Assembly: GCF_023706045.1 (NCBI RefSeq)
Contig: NZ_BQYL01000001.1
Coordinates: 248,001 to 312,000, forward strand
Length of the DNA: 64,000 nt
Source of the DNA: Kangiella sp. TOML190
Lineage (GTDB): Bacteria > Pseudomonadota > Gammaproteobacteria > Enterobacterales > Kangiellaceae
Reading direction: 5' to 3'
Made by a program: the position numbers and the translations under genes. The notes below the pieces were generated by a model. It ran no database searches, had not been told where the DNA came from, and saw nothing but the letters and a program-made list of their open reading frames with translations. Below are positions 37,403 through 47,373 of the stretch, piece after piece; position 1 is the first letter of the stretch; each line of letters opens with the position of its first letter.

Positions 37403-39172
37403 ATGAAGCACCTTATCAGCTCCTTATTACTACTCACATTATTTACTGGTTGTGCGACTTACGATATCAAGTCCACTCAAATAGATCCTAAAGCCGAGTT
37501 ACCTGTTGGACAAGGCATTGTCGGAGTCCAAGTTATCAACAACACCGACCGCTTGGGTACTCTACATGACGGCTGGACCGCAATCATGGCTATCAGGCTC
37601 GATAATATGGATGAACTTAAAGCTGTGGCAATCGCTGCCGCCAAGGCAAAAGGAAAGCCTACCGATGAAGATAAACTCGACTGGGATCCCGATATTTATG
37701 AATTGAAGCCTCGCTCTCCTGGCGCTATCGATAGCCAGATTTTTATCGGCGCCATGCCTAAGGGTGACTATATGATCACGCAACTATTTTCCTATTATAG
37801 CGATGGCAATGTCAGCTCTTGGATAAGAATGCCGGTTGGTGCATCCGCCGGTAAGTTTAGTGTCCAAGCAGAGCGTTTAACGAATCTTGGTACACTAGTC
37901 TTTCAACCCCTGTTAAGCATTAAAGAAGCTTCGTTCTGGAGTTCAAGCTCTTCTAAAAAAGCCTATGTGACCACAGTGACTGACTTCCATAATCTCGGAA
38001 CCTATATTGACGATCAGTTTCCAGATGTTTTAAAGAAGGTTGATAAAAGCGTCATTTTGGGCTGGAATCCAGATGATTACTCGCAGTTGCGCAACCAGCT
38101 CAGCCAATTATCACGCGACAATGCTTACGGCAATAAAGCTATCCTTCTTTCTGGCACCGAACATATTGGTGCCATCGCTTCACGTTTTGGACAACTACGA
38201 CTGCTAAGTGACAGTGGGCAATGGCAACAAGTAAATCTACCAACCAATGGACAAGTTTCAGCAGTATTAGAGCTTGAAGGTCAGTTATTAGTTGGTAGTG
38301 AATATGGGCAAGTATTCTTGGGGAACAACTTTGACTCTAGCTGGAAAGCGATACACCCCATTTCAACCTCTGAAGCGATTGCTTGGTTTGGCAGTGATGG
38401 AGAAACCCATTACGCAGTTGCCAACAATGAAATGGATTACAATGTATATCAATTTGATAATCCCGAGTCTCCGTGGAATAAAATTGGAACTTTCGTAAAA
38501 AAACCTGCCAATGATTTTTTTGTGCAAAACGGCGGACTATTTCCCATCATTACCGCAAAAAATACTTTAAGAATCTTCAACGACAACATGGTGCATGACT
38601 ACCTTAAGGCCACAAACAGCTGGCAGAACAGTGATGGCACCGCCCTAGTAAAACTAGCACAAACACGTTCGGGGGCCTTGGTCGCGCTTGAGGTCAGTCA
38701 GTGGGATGGTATTGGCGATCAAGTCGTTAGCTTCGACAATGGTAACGAGTGGTTAACCGTAAGCCGTAGTTTGAAGATGTTTGGCGATGACAAAACCGAC
38801 GCAAGTTTGTCTTCAATCTTAGATGATGGAACTGTTATTACCCTCGGACGCAAAAAGAAAACCAAAAAATCTAAAAGTGAACTTAAAGTTATTAGTAATG
38901 GCAAAGACAAGCTTAACAACTCAAAGAGCTGGTTAGCCCATGGTAATGCCAAAGATATGTGTCATACGGTATTGCCAGAGCTAACCTACAAAAACACTTT
39001 ATATTTTCTTTGTGATCAAGGTGATGTTGTTAGTACTTCGGATTTAGGCGCTTCCTGGCAGCAAGAAGTCAGTATCGACATCAAGCAAATGGAGCAAACA
39101 TTCGATCAACTAATCGAGGCTTTAGAAAAAGAAGACGATAACGAACGGGCAAGTAAATCCGCAAGTGATTAG
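37403..39172 (+). CDS. Large Asp-box (BNR) lipoprotein, unknown function
   Basis: I start at ATG 37403 (MKHLISSLLLLTLFTGC), preceded by AAGGGG, 37 codons inside the longest frame and after the upstream terminator. This gives 589 residues. The lipobox LFTGC puts the acylated cysteine at C17. The first about 180 residues resemble a beta-rich domain of unknown type. The remainder carries Asp-box-like motifs (SDSGQW, SFDNGNEW, TSDLGASW), which point to a sialidase- or sortilin-type beta-propeller without evident sialidase catalytic residues. A basic KKKTKKSK loop interrupts it near 490. Probably an envelope binding or assembly factor; function unknown. Confidence 0.82.
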   Translation: MKHLISSLLLLTLFTGCATYDIKSTQIDPKAELPVGQGIVGVQVINNTDRLGTLHDGWTAIMAIRLDNMDELKAVAIAAAKAKGKPTDEDKLDWDPDIYELKPRSPGAIDSQIFIGAMPKGDYMITQLFSYYSDGNVSSWIRMPVGASAGKFSVQAERLTNLGTLVFQPLLSIKEASFWSSSSSKKAYVTTVTDFHNLGTYIDDQFPDVLKKVDKSVILGWNPDDYSQLRNQLSQLSRDNAYGNKAILLSGTEHIGAIASRFGQLRLLSDSGQWQQVNLPTNGQVSAVLELEGQLLVGSEYGQVFLGNNFDSSWKAIHPISTSEAIAWFGSDGETHYAVANNEMDYNVYQFDNPESPWNKIGTFVKKPANDFFVQNGGLFPIITAKNTLRIFNDNMVHDYLKATNSWQNSDGTALVKLAQTRSGALVALEVSQWDGIGDQVVSFDNGNEWLTVSRSLKMFGDDKTDASLSSILDDGTVITLGRKKKTKKSKSELKVISNGKDKLNNSKSWLAHGNAKDMCHTVLPELTYKNTLYFLCDQGDVVSTSDLGASWQQEVSIDIKQMEQTFDQLIEALEKEDDNERASKSASD

Positions 39173-39237
39173 CGAATGTTCTGCTCAAACCAAGGTTAAC
39201 ACCTGAAGCTCTATAACTACTATAACCACTTCGCCTA

Positions 39238-39269
39238 CATAGGCTGTCTTTGAATTAAGGCAGCCTATG
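39238..39269. terminator. Hairpin between convergent genes
   Basis: CATAGGCTG / CAGCCTATG with further inner pairing (13 bp in all, 6-nt loop) lies between the stops of the rightward lipoprotein and leftward hydrolase genes. T runs are weak, so it may be a bidirectional terminator of low strength. Confidence 0.5.
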
Positions 39270-39279
39270 AGTTTAAGCT

Positions 39280-40677
39280 TTAATGCTGATAGAATGGGCC
39301 TTGGTAAGGAATTTTAAAAGAGTGCCACTGATTTAAGCTCGGCTTTTCTTTTTTCTGGGCTAATACCGTTTCTTGGCCATTAGAGCGTGCATTAATATTT
39401 CCGTACTTAATGCCTTTTTTACTGGAGGTTTCTCTAGCCAGTTCGGTTGAGAAAACCAAAGGATAATCTCCTTGGCTGTGTTTAGCAGCAGCCCCCATTG
39501 CGTCTGGGAGGGGGTGATCGTAGGAACCATTATCACCTGACGAGAACACTGTAGCGTCAGGTGAAACCGCTCGCAAATAATTTAAATGAAAATCAGAAGA
39601 GCCATGATGACAGGCCTTATTAACAGCGCTCTTAAAAGCATTTAAATTCGAATACCGTTGCTCCAGAAACTTTTGTGCCGGCTGGTTCAAGTCTCCTCCA
39701 AAAAGAAAACTGGCCTGTTTATAGATCAACCGCAATACAATACTATTACCATTGATGGTATGAGATTCCGAAGGAGCCGGAAACTGCGCAGTGCTCGAAG
39801 CGGTATGCGGATTCGGAAAAGTCGGTAAATGCAATGGGCCCTTAGTTTTCATGGTCAAAGGTGCCAAAATTTCAAACCTTAAGTCGCCTGTATTGGGTAA
39901 TATTTTAACTGGTTTGTGAGGATCTCGACGGTTAAGGATGGATATTTTTTGCAAGCGACCATCATTATGCGCTTGTAACATGGCATTTAATAATTTTGCG
40001 AACTTATTTTCATTACCGCTACTCGTTCTGAAATACCCTTGGTTTAATAATCGTCTGGCTGAGTCCAAATCTCTTAACTCGGTAGTGATCCCATTACCCA
40101 GATCTGGCCAAAACTTTTTATCGCCTAAGTTTAAAAACTTTAAGTCGAAGTCCGAAAACCTAGGTAAGCCATTATGATAAATACAACCAACTTTAAATCG
40201 CTTGTCTTTTAGCAGCTTCACTAGACCATAGTAGTGATCTAAATCAAAGTGACTAATGATAATAGCATTAATAAATAACTGCTCTTTCGGAACCAGTCCA
40301 AACTGTTCCTCCGCCCGAACTAGGTTTTTGAATCGCTCTACTAGTTTCGTATGAAAGCCTTTGTTAGGGCCGCCATCAATGATTACAATGGCTCCTTCTG
40401 CTTCGATTAAAGTCGCATCGCCCTGCCCTACGTCCATGAAAAAAACTTTCAGCTGTTGTTTTTCCGATAACTTATCTAGATCGACAAAACCCTCGTGTTT
40501 TTTACCTTTAGCGCTGAGCATAGTTTCAGCGGGGACTCTACCCGCAATATTCTGACTTAAATCCACATGTAACCGAGCACCAAGTAGCAGCGATACTTTT
40601 CCGCTACTGTGTTGATTATCATCACGATCTTTGAAGAGATAAGTGCCAACTGTTTTTACATACCGTATTGCATCCAT
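39280..40677 (-). CDS. Stand-alone ComEC-like metallo-beta-lactamase-fold hydrolase
   Basis: 465 residues. The metallo-beta-lactamase core starts at FFMDVGQGDATLIEAEG (79-95). It has the metal motif H143-x-D145-x-D147-H148, GGD at 327-329, CHHGSSDFH (356-364) and SSGDNGSYDHP (379-389), the pattern of the soluble ComEC/Rec2 C-terminal domain. No membrane competence domain is present. The N-terminal 75 residues are a separate small beta-rich region. Likely a nuclease or phosphodiesterase; its substrate is unknown. It is a monocistronic leftward gene in an accessory stretch. Confidence 0.82.
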   Translation of the reverse strand: MDAIRYVKTVGTYLFKDRDDNQHSSGKVSLLLGARLHVDLSQNIAGRVPAETMLSAKGKKHEGFVDLDKLSEKQQLKVFFMDVGQGDATLIEAEGAIVIIDGGPNKGFHTKLVERFKNLVRAEEQFGLVPKEQLFINAIIISHFDLDHYYGLVKLLKDKRFKVGCIYHNGLPRFSDFDLKFLNLGDKKFWPDLGNGITTELRDLDSARRLLNQGYFRTSSGNENKFAKLLNAMLQAHNDGRLQKISILNRRDPHKPVKILPNTGDLRFEILAPLTMKTKGPLHLPTFPNPHTASSTAQFPAPSESHTINGNSIVLRLIYKQASFLFGGDLNQPAQKFLEQRYSNLNAFKSAVNKACHHGSSDFHLNYLRAVSPDATVFSSGDNGSYDHPLPDAMGAAAKHSQGDYPLVFSTELARETSSKKGIKYGNINARSNGQETVLAQKKEKPSLNQWHSFKIPYQGPFYQH

Positions 40678-40919
40678 TCAAATAAGCTCCCTAGCTAACC
40701 TATCAATTAGTATAGTGCGATTTGTAGAATAATCTTCAAACTGAAACTCAAATCTGAATAAAAGTTATCCATTACCCTTTTTTCAGAGAATAACCGGAAT
40801 TATTATGCTAACAATTAGTCTACTCGTTAGTTGCTGAGGCGAAGGAAAGTGGTTAGAAGCAAACGCTAATTTTTATCGCTTCTCGAAGCTAGGAACAAAG
40901 TTTTAGAATCTAAAGTGAT

Positions 40920-42008
40920 TTAAGCTAAATGCTCCTTGGCGAGATAATCTTTGGATTGCATTTCTTGCAAGCGACTGATGGTTCTTTCAAATTCAAAAGC
41001 AAGGCCAGTGCCAACGTACAAATTTTCTAACTCAACTTGTGCAGAGATAATCAACTTTACCTGTCGCTCGTAAAACTCGTCAACTAATGCAATAAAACGT
41101 CTGGCAGCATCGTTAATCGAATTATCCATTTGCGGGACTTGACTGACGAAAACCGTATTGTAGCGTCTGGATAGCTCAATATAGTCGGCGGCTGAGCGTG
41201 GCCCGCCGCAGATAGCATCAAAACTAAACCATGCCAAGTTTTCCGACAGGCGAACCGTATCAATCAAGCGCCCTTCAACTTTTAGCTTACAATGTTGCTC
41301 GCCCTTTTCGCCCGAGAGCTTTAAAAAGTATTCATCTAAGGTTTTGCTCGCTTGCTCATTAAGCGGCGTCAGATAGATTTCAGCTTTTTCCAAGGTTCTC
41401 AAACGATAATCGGTACCACCATCCACATTCATGATCTGACAATGCTTTTCAATTAAAGCAATCGCTGGCAAAAACCGTTCGCGCTGCAAACCATTCCAAT
41501 AAAGTTTTTCTGGCGGAATGTTTGAGGTTGCCACCAATACCACGCCACGCTCAAAAAGCTCCTCAAACAAACCGCCTAAAATCATGGCATCGGTAATGTC
41601 TTTAACAAAAAATTCGTCAAAACAAATGACCTTGGCTCGCTCAGAAAGCTGATCGGCAATTTTGGTTAAGGGATTTTTTTCACCGGCGAGTTTTTTCAGT
41701 TCACCGTGAACTTCATGCATAAAGCGGTGAAAGTGCAAACGGATCTTTTTATCGGTGGTGACGCAGTTAAAAAAGGTATCCATCAAATAGGTTTTTCCGC
41801 GGCCCACACCGCCCCACATATAAAGCCCTTTAACCGATTTAGAAGTACCAAACAATTTACTAAAAAAGCCAGTGCCCTTTTGCGCATCCAGCTCTAAAAA
41901 CACTCGATTTAAAGCTTCCACCGCTTTTTGCTGTGCCTCGTCGGGGCTAAAACCACTGTGTAAATCCTGTTGGTATTTTTCAATAGGGGTTTTGTTAGAA
42001 ACAGCCAT
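40920..42008 (-). CDS. zapE: Cell division ATPase ZapE (AFG1-like)
   Basis: 362 residues. Walker A GGVGRGKT at 66-73, Walker [16 protein letters not shown], and the AFG1 segment [23 protein letters not shown]. ZapE associates with the Z ring late in division in E. coli. It is coupled to the downstream part of an alpha/beta-hydrolase gene 2 bp upstream. Its normal neighbour rplM lies 4.3 kb away, beyond an accessory stretch. Confidence 0.96.
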   Translation of the reverse strand: MAVSNKTPIEKYQQDLHSGFSPDEAQQKAVEALNRVFLELDAQKGTGFFSKLFGTSKSVKGLYMWGGVGRGKTYLMDTFFNCVTTDKKIRLHFHRFMHEVHGELKKLAGEKNPLTKIADQLSERAKVICFDEFFVKDITDAMILGGLFEELFERGVVLVATSNIPPEKLYWNGLQRERFLPAIALIEKHCQIMNVDGGTDYRLRTLEKAEIYLTPLNEQASKTLDEYFLKLSGEKGEQHCKLKVEGRLIDTVRLSENLAWFSFDAICGGPRSAADYIELSRRYNTVFVSQVPQMDNSINDAARRFIALVDEFYERQVKLIISAQVELENLYVGTGLAFEFERTISRLQEMQSKDYLAKEHLA

Positions 42009-42010
42009 AG

Positions 42011-42637
42011 CTAAAGGTTTTTCCTTAACGCCGCTTCAAGTTCCTCGCGCAAATCCACCAAGCGACTATGAAAAAAATGTCCCGCAGCTGACATTTTGAT
42101 AAGTTCTGGTTGCGGCTCTAGCTCATCAACCCAGTCGAATACTGCTTGCGGCTCTACCACTTCATCAGCATCCCCCATCACCACCAACCAAGGACAATTA
42201 GGGTGTACAAAGTCATCAAAGCTAAAGCGGTTTACGGGTGGAGCGATGCTGATCAATTGAGCACAGTTTTGTTTATGCGCTTGCAAAGCAGCAATCCACG
42301 AGCCGAAGCTAAAGCCCGCTAACCATAATTTACGGTTGGGGTATTCGTTGTTGGCATATTCGATGGCCTTGAGCAGATCCTGCTGCTCGCCACGCCCTTC
42401 ATCATAAGCTCCCTCGGAATGACCAACGCCGCGAAAATTAAAACGCAGTGAGGGCATCCCTAGGGCAGCTAAAGTACGCGAGATGGTATAAATAACTTTA
42501 TTGGTCATGGCGCCGCCATGCACCGGATGCGGATGGCAACACACCGCCAGATATTGCTCAGAATCCTGCTCGGGTAGATCCCAAGTGACTTCTAACTGAC
42601 CAGCGTCGCCTGCAATTAAGGAATGACTTTTATTCAC
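42011..42637 (-). CDS. Alpha/beta hydrolase, dienelactone-hydrolase-like
   Basis: 208 residues. Oxyanion and fold signature [19 protein letters not shown], the [10 protein letters not shown] turn, the nucleophile elbow GFSFGSW, a catalytic aspartate near GDADEVVEP, and a histidine in AAGHFFHSR. Members of this group are widespread next to zapE or in its surroundings, with unknown substrate. It is 2 bp upstream of zapE on the same strand. Confidence 0.88.
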   Translation of the reverse strand: MNKSHSLIAGDAGQLEVTWDLPEQDSEQYLAVCCHPHPVHGGAMTNKVIYTISRTLAALGMPSLRFNFRGVGHSEGAYDEGRGEQQDLLKAIEYANNEYPNRKLWLAGFSFGSWIAALQAHKQNCAQLISIAPPVNRFSFDDFVHPNCPWLVVMGDADEVVEPQAVFDWVDELEPQPELIKMSAAGHFFHSRLVDLREELEAALRKNL

Positions 42638-42700
42638 ATCAACTCAACGGATATTCCAAATTAGGGTTATTTTCGCACAATTAGCATATTTGTATAGAAC

Positions 42701-42724
42701 AAAAAAAGAGGGCTAAAAGCCCTC
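42701..42724 (-). terminator. Rho-independent terminator
   Basis: GAGGGCT / AGCCCTC stem with a 3-nt loop and seven T on the minus strand, about 29 bp past the stop of the leftward gene at 42753-43112. Confidence 0.9.
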
Positions 42725-42752
42725 AAACCTCATGGAGACACCATTGAAATCG

Positions 42753-43112
42753 TTATTTGCTTACTTTTTGAGCAACATCTTTGTCACGCTCTGCCTTTTT
42801 GGGTAACTTTTCTGTTAAGGCTGATGTGTTGATTTGTGACTGTCGCAAACCCTGATCCTTTCCTAGCACCTTGGCAGCTTCTTTTTTCAAGCGGCTTTTC
42901 TTGTCTGCGTCATTCTTAGTTTGGGTATAATCCATTCCACCCTGTTCAACAGGCGAGTTTTGTAAAATCTTCTTACCTTTGAGCTTGATATCAGAGTGAG
43001 CTTTCGACTCAGGCTTTTGCTCAGATCCTTTTCGAATATCTTTCGCGGATAGCGACCAATGAGCACCTAAACTCAACAATAACATGCCCACCAGCATCTT
43101 CTTAGCTTTCAT
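42753..43112 (-). CDS. Small exported lysine-rich protein, unknown
   Basis: I start at the ATG at 43112 (MKAKKMLVGMLLLSLGAHWS), not at the TTG ten codons upstream, because this gives a clean signal peptide (cleavage probably after SLSA near residue 23). The product is 119 residues. The mature part is highly charged, rich in K, E, D, Q and S, and looks disordered. No domain is recognised. It is monocistronic with a strong terminator. Confidence 0.65.
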   Translation of the reverse strand: MKAKKMLVGMLLLSLGAHWSLSAKDIRKGSEQKPESKAHSDIKLKGKKILQNSPVEQGGMDYTQTKNDADKKSRLKKEAAKVLGKDQGLRQSQINTSALTEKLPKKAERDKDVAQKVSK

Positions 43113-43340
43113 ACTTAATAACCTATTTTGCCTTTGATCCAAGCTTTTACCTTATTGCTATTAAGCCTAACTAAGGCTGGATTGGAAAACTAGGTAGTAG
43201 ATCGGTCTTCTGTGACTGGCTTTGCGTTTTGCCCAAGCTCATCGTTTTTTTTGTGATTGGCTTAGAAAGCAAAGGTGGACTTGTGCCACCTTTTGTTGTT
43301 GAAGAACCATACTAGCCGTTTAACGGCTCAATAACTTGAG

Positions 43341-44777
43341 CTAAATGTTCGGCGATTTAATCACCATCATTTTGTCAACTTGCATATCGTGAATGGTATA
43401 AGGAATACCGCCAGTACCATAGCCCGATTCTTTAAGGCCGGCAAAAGGCATACCGTCAACTCTAAAGGCCGTATGATCGTTAACCATCAAGGCTGAAGCA
43501 TTGATGTGTTTACGCACATAAAAAGCATTATCAAGATTTGTGGTAAAAACCGCCGCCTGAAAAGAAACTTCAAGGCTGTTGGCGAGCTGAACCGCTTGCT
43601 CCATCTGTTCCACTTCATAAATACAAATCACTGGACCGAAAACTTCTTGTTCGCTAACTTGAGCGTCCAAAGGCGGATTTAGCAAAATGGTAGGTTGGTA
43701 GCAGGTATCAGAAATTTTATTGCCGCCTGTGATTAGCTTCGCGCCGGCCTTAACCGCTTGCGTTACCCATTCATGAACTCGGTCGCATTCTTTCGGTCGA
43801 ATCAGCGGTCCAACTTCAGTAGCATCACTCAAGGGATCGCCAACCACTAGCTTTTCTGCCAACTGCTTTAATCCCGCGACAAAAGCATCAGCATGACCTT
43901 TTTGCAGATAGATCCTTTGTACCGACACACACACTTGACCCGCATGGTAAAAACCACCTTTGCCCAATAGATTTATGGCATTGTCATAATTAGCATCTGG
44001 GTAAACGATTGCTGGCGCAACCCCGCCATGTTCCAAAGCACTACGGGTTCCGGCAGCAAGCTTAGATTTGAGCATCCAACCGACTTTCGCGCTGCCAATA
44101 AAACTGAAGAAACTGACCCGCGGATCCGTTACTAATTGAGTCGCGGTGGAATTTTTGTCGCTAATAAAAACCTGACACCAAGCTTCTGGTAAGCCCGCTT
44201 CAATTAAAATATCGCGCACCGCAATACAAGATAATGGGGTATCACTGGCCGGTTTAACAATCACAGGGCAACCCGCCGCGACCGCCGCAATCACTTGGTG
44301 AATAATTAAATTCAAGGGGTGGTTAAAAGCACTGACCGCGACCACCACACCAATCGGCTCTTTTAGGGTAAAAGCTGCGCGATTAGCACTGTATTGATCG
44401 CCGCCCATCGGGATTAAGTCACCGTGCTCATTGCGAATCACCTCAATCGCCAACTGACAGCCATCAATAGCACGATTGACCTCAACTTTTGAATCAAGAT
44501 AGGGTTTGCCACCTTCGCTAGCCGCCAAATTAGTCAAGTCTTCAACTCTAGAGCGAATAATCTCTGCGGCCTTCTGCAAAATCTGTACCCTTTGATGCAC
44601 CGTCATCCAATTATCTTTATCCAAATACAAAGCTTCGGCGCTACTGAGGACATCGTCAAGGTGTTGCTCACCAACGGTCGCAATTTCGGCAATAGGGCTT
44701 AGATCATAAGGGTTGACCACAGTTAAGGTGCCGGCCTGTGGTAGCTTAGAATTAATTTTTACACCATGTTGCATCAT
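43341..44777 (-). CDS. NAD(P)-dependent aldehyde dehydrogenase
   Basis: 478 residues. Catalytic C283 lies in HAGQVCVSVQR and general base E249 in ALEHGGVAP. The cofactor loop FIGSAKVGW is at 227-235, and the C-terminal EVFGPVICIYEVE segment is present. It oxidises an aldehyde to an acid; the specificity is unknown. An AAGGAT precedes the ATG. It follows the acetolactate-synthase-like gene by 49 bp on the same strand, so a two-gene operon in which one enzyme's product feeds the other is plausible. Confidence 0.93.
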   Translation of the reverse strand: MMQHGVKINSKLPQAGTLTVVNPYDLSPIAEIATVGEQHLDDVLSSAEALYLDKDNWMTVHQRVQILQKAAEIIRSRVEDLTNLAASEGGKPYLDSKVEVNRAIDGCQLAIEVIRNEHGDLIPMGGDQYSANRAAFTLKEPIGVVVAVSAFNHPLNLIIHQVIAAVAAGCPVIVKPASDTPLSCIAVRDILIEAGLPEAWCQVFISDKNSTATQLVTDPRVSFFSFIGSAKVGWMLKSKLAAGTRSALEHGGVAPAIVYPDANYDNAINLLGKGGFYHAGQVCVSVQRIYLQKGHADAFVAGLKQLAEKLVVGDPLSDATEVGPLIRPKECDRVHEWVTQAVKAGAKLITGGNKISDTCYQPTILLNPPLDAQVSEQEVFGPVICIYEVEQMEQAVQLANSLEVSFQAAVFTTNLDNAFYVRKHINASALMVNDHTAFRVDGMPFAGLKESGYGTGGIPYTIHDMQVDKMMVIKSPNI

Positions 44778-44826
44778 AACAATATCCTTTAATGGCTAAT
44801 GTTAGTGTTTAGGGTTAAATCAAGAA

Positions 44827-46476
44827 TTAAATCGGGCAGACTATCTTGCCCAGTTTTTCTGTTAACTTAGGGTTCTCATCGTAATCCACTGGCAGCACAA
44901 TCAACCGTGGCCCGGAATGTTGCAGCGCCTCGTTAAGTACGCCACTAAAGTCCGCCGAGTTTTTCACAAAGTAACCAGTCCAAACAAAAGCTTCAGCCAA
45001 CTGCATCCAGTCGGGATTGCCAAAGCTTAACGGCGTATGACGGCCAAATTCGGTATCTTGTTTCCACTCAATCAGGCCATAGGCATTATCTTCCCACACT
45101 ATAGCAATAATGTTGCTATTGAGTCTGCGCGCGGTTTCCATTTCCTGCACATTCATCATAAAGCCAGCATCGCCACAAACCGCAACAATATTACGATCCG
45201 GATAAACCAAACTGGCCCCTATCGAGCCAGGCAAAGCAAAACCCATCGAACAAAAGCCGTTCGGGATCAAACAGGTATTGGGTTCATGACAATGATAATG
45301 ACGCGCGATCCACATTTTATGGGCACCCACATCAGACAATACAATGTCCTCTGGGTTTAGCGCTTTTCTGAGATCCCATAGACACTTTTGCGGTTTAATC
45401 TTACCTTCGCTGGTATCGTCTTTATGTTCAGCGAGCTCAACCAACATATCGCGACGCACTGCCTGCTGCTGACTAAAGTCAAAATCAAGCTCATACTCTG
45501 CCAAGGCTTCTCGTAACATATCCAAGGCATTAGCTAAATCGCCAATCAGCTCCAACTGAGGGTTATAGTGTTCATCTATTTCAGCCGGTAAAAAATCAAT
45601 ATGGATAATATTCTTATCGGTGTTTTCGTTCCACAAGTGCGGGTGGTATTCCACCATGTCGTAACCGAGCATGATGATCAGATCGGAAGCATCCAAAGCG
45701 CAAGCAGTTAAATCCTTGGCTCCTAAACCGATGGTAAAAAGGCAATGTTCGGAATCCAGATCAACCGCGCCTTTGCCCATAAAGGTGCTAATCACGCCAA
45801 TACCCGTCAGTTCACACAATTGGCGCAGACTGTTACTGGCTCTTTTACGAATGCAGCCATTGCCCGCCACAATGATTGGCCGCTTGGCAGCCACAATTTT
45901 TTGAGCCGCCTGCGCCACTACTGATTTGTCGGGGTTCGAGCGGCGATAACGGATTGGTTTTATCGGTGTTTTATCACTCGGCAGATGAGCAATATTTTCC
46001 GGCAGCTCGATTAATACCGCACCCGGTTTTTCGGTACGAGCCAAACGCACGGCTTTACGAGTGATTTCAGGGATATTGTCTTGATGGGAAATGCTAACCG
46101 CCCATTTGGTCACTGGCTTAAACATTTCCACCACATCCATCGCTTGATGCGACTCCTTATGTAGGCGAGTAGTCGAGCCTTGCCCTGTTAAGACCAACAT
46201 TGGTGCTCGATCCATATTGGAATTAGCCACTCCAGTAATCAAGTTGGTAGCACCAGGACCTAAAGTGCCTAAACAGCCAGCCGGATTGCCGGTTAAACGA
46301 CCGTACGCTTCGGCCATAAAAGCAGCGCCTTGCTCATGGCGGGTCAAAATGAATTGGATCTTGTTGGATTTTTCCAAGGACATCATAAAATCCGCATTTT
46401 CTTCGCCCGGCACGCCAAAAATGTACTCAATTCCCTCTTCTTCCAAACATTTCACTAATAAATCTGAAGCTTGCAC
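44827..46476 (-). CDS. Thiamine-diphosphate enzyme, acetolactate-synthase large-subunit-like
   Basis: 549 residues starting at a GTG (46474-46476) with AGAAGG 6 bp upstream. The catalytic glutamate E48 is in TRHEQGA, the central FAD/NAD-like domain is present, and the ThDP motif runs from CGDAGFMMN to EDNAYG. No regulatory small subunit follows, so it resembles catabolic AlsS-type or uncharacterised IlvB paralogues rather than the biosynthetic IlvBN/IH pair. It precedes an aldehyde dehydrogenase. The exact substrate pair is uncertain. Confidence 0.88.
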   Translation of the reverse strand: MQASDLLVKCLEEEGIEYIFGVPGEENADFMMSLEKSNKIQFILTRHEQGAAFMAEAYGRLTGNPAGCLGTLGPGATNLITGVANSNMDRAPMLVLTGQGSTTRLHKESHQAMDVVEMFKPVTKWAVSISHQDNIPEITRKAVRLARTEKPGAVLIELPENIAHLPSDKTPIKPIRYRRSNPDKSVVAQAAQKIVAAKRPIIVAGNGCIRKRASNSLRQLCELTGIGVISTFMGKGAVDLDSEHCLFTIGLGAKDLTACALDASDLIIMLGYDMVEYHPHLWNENTDKNIIHIDFLPAEIDEHYNPQLELIGDLANALDMLREALAEYELDFDFSQQQAVRRDMLVELAEHKDDTSEGKIKPQKCLWDLRKALNPEDIVLSDVGAHKMWIARHYHCHEPNTCLIPNGFCSMGFALPGSIGASLVYPDRNIVAVCGDAGFMMNVQEMETARRLNSNIIAIVWEDNAYGLIEWKQDTEFGRHTPLSFGNPDWMQLAEAFVWTGYFVKNSADFSGVLNEALQHSGPRLIVLPVDYDENPKLTEKLGKIVCPI

Positions 46477-46689
46477 ACATCACCTTCTTGGCAAATCGAA
46501 AAATCCATTGTAGTCATGAATACCCAAGGATTTCCATTGAATTTTACTATCAAGCAGATAGAATTTGTGGCATTTCTTTACATTTTTTCGAAAAGAATTT
46601 GTGTATCATATGGCGAAAGGAGTTACACTTTAATCCGTTAGCAACCATCTTATTTACAATAAAACGGCTTAACATTTGAGGAAGAAGAA

Positions 46690-47319
46690 ATGAACACGGC
46701 CTTGATCACTCTAGGAATTCTTATCGCATTGGTTTTGGGATTTTTTGCTGGCCGCTGGCATGGCATGTCAAAACGTAGCAAGCAATTGTCCGACAAATTG
46801 GAACAAAAAGAAGAAGAGCTCAGCGAGCTTAAATCCAATGTGAATGAACATTTTTCAGAAACCGCACGACTGTTCACCAACCTAACCGAAGAGTATAAAA
46901 GCCTTTATCAACATCTGGCGCAGGGAGCATCCAAACTCAGTGATGAAAGCTTTAAATTGGCCTTAGGTGCGCCCACTGCCGAAAATTTAACTCAAGACAC
47001 GCAAACTGCGGAAGATCACAAGAACCTTAGCGAACAGTCTGGCTTTAACGAAGAAGTGACCGAAGTGGCTGAAGATGAGATGGTGAGCGAAGACGTTGTA
47101 CAGCCAGTGGATTATGCCCGCCCCAACAGCTCAGAAGATAATAAAACTCATGCTGAAAGTGATTCAGATGAAAAAAGCGCTAGCGAGCCCGTTATGGAAG
47201 AGCAATCGGCAGCAGAAACTACCGATGATTCTAGCTCCGAAAAGTCTGAATTGGATAACAATCAAGAAAATACGGACAAAAAAGATGAACAAGCTAGTAG
47301 TAAGCCTGTCTCTTCTTAG
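46690..47319 (+). CDS. zapG: ZapG/YhcB (DUF1043) division-associated membrane protein
   Basis: 209 residues. One N-terminal membrane span (about 4-22, ending FFAGRWHG) is followed by a coiled coil (SKQLSDKLEQKEEELSELK), the conserved HFSETARLFTNLTEEYKSLY segment, then a long acidic E/D/S-rich tail (from about 115) that looks disordered. YhcB coordinates cell division and envelope growth in E. coli. A GAGGAAGAAG ribosome site precedes the ATG. It lies upstream of a DegS-like protease as in related genomes. Confidence 0.93.
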   Translation: MNTALITLGILIALVLGFFAGRWHGMSKRSKQLSDKLEQKEEELSELKSNVNEHFSETARLFTNLTEEYKSLYQHLAQGASKLSDESFKLALGAPTAENLTQDTQTAEDHKNLSEQSGFNEEVTEVAEDEMVSEDVVQPVDYARPNSSEDNKTHAESDSDEKSASEPVMEEQSAAETTDDSSSEKSELDNNQENTDKKDEQASSKPVSS

Positions 47320-47373
47320 TACCAATAAACAATTTCCGTCAGTGACCGCTGGATAACCAATAAGATCCCCATT

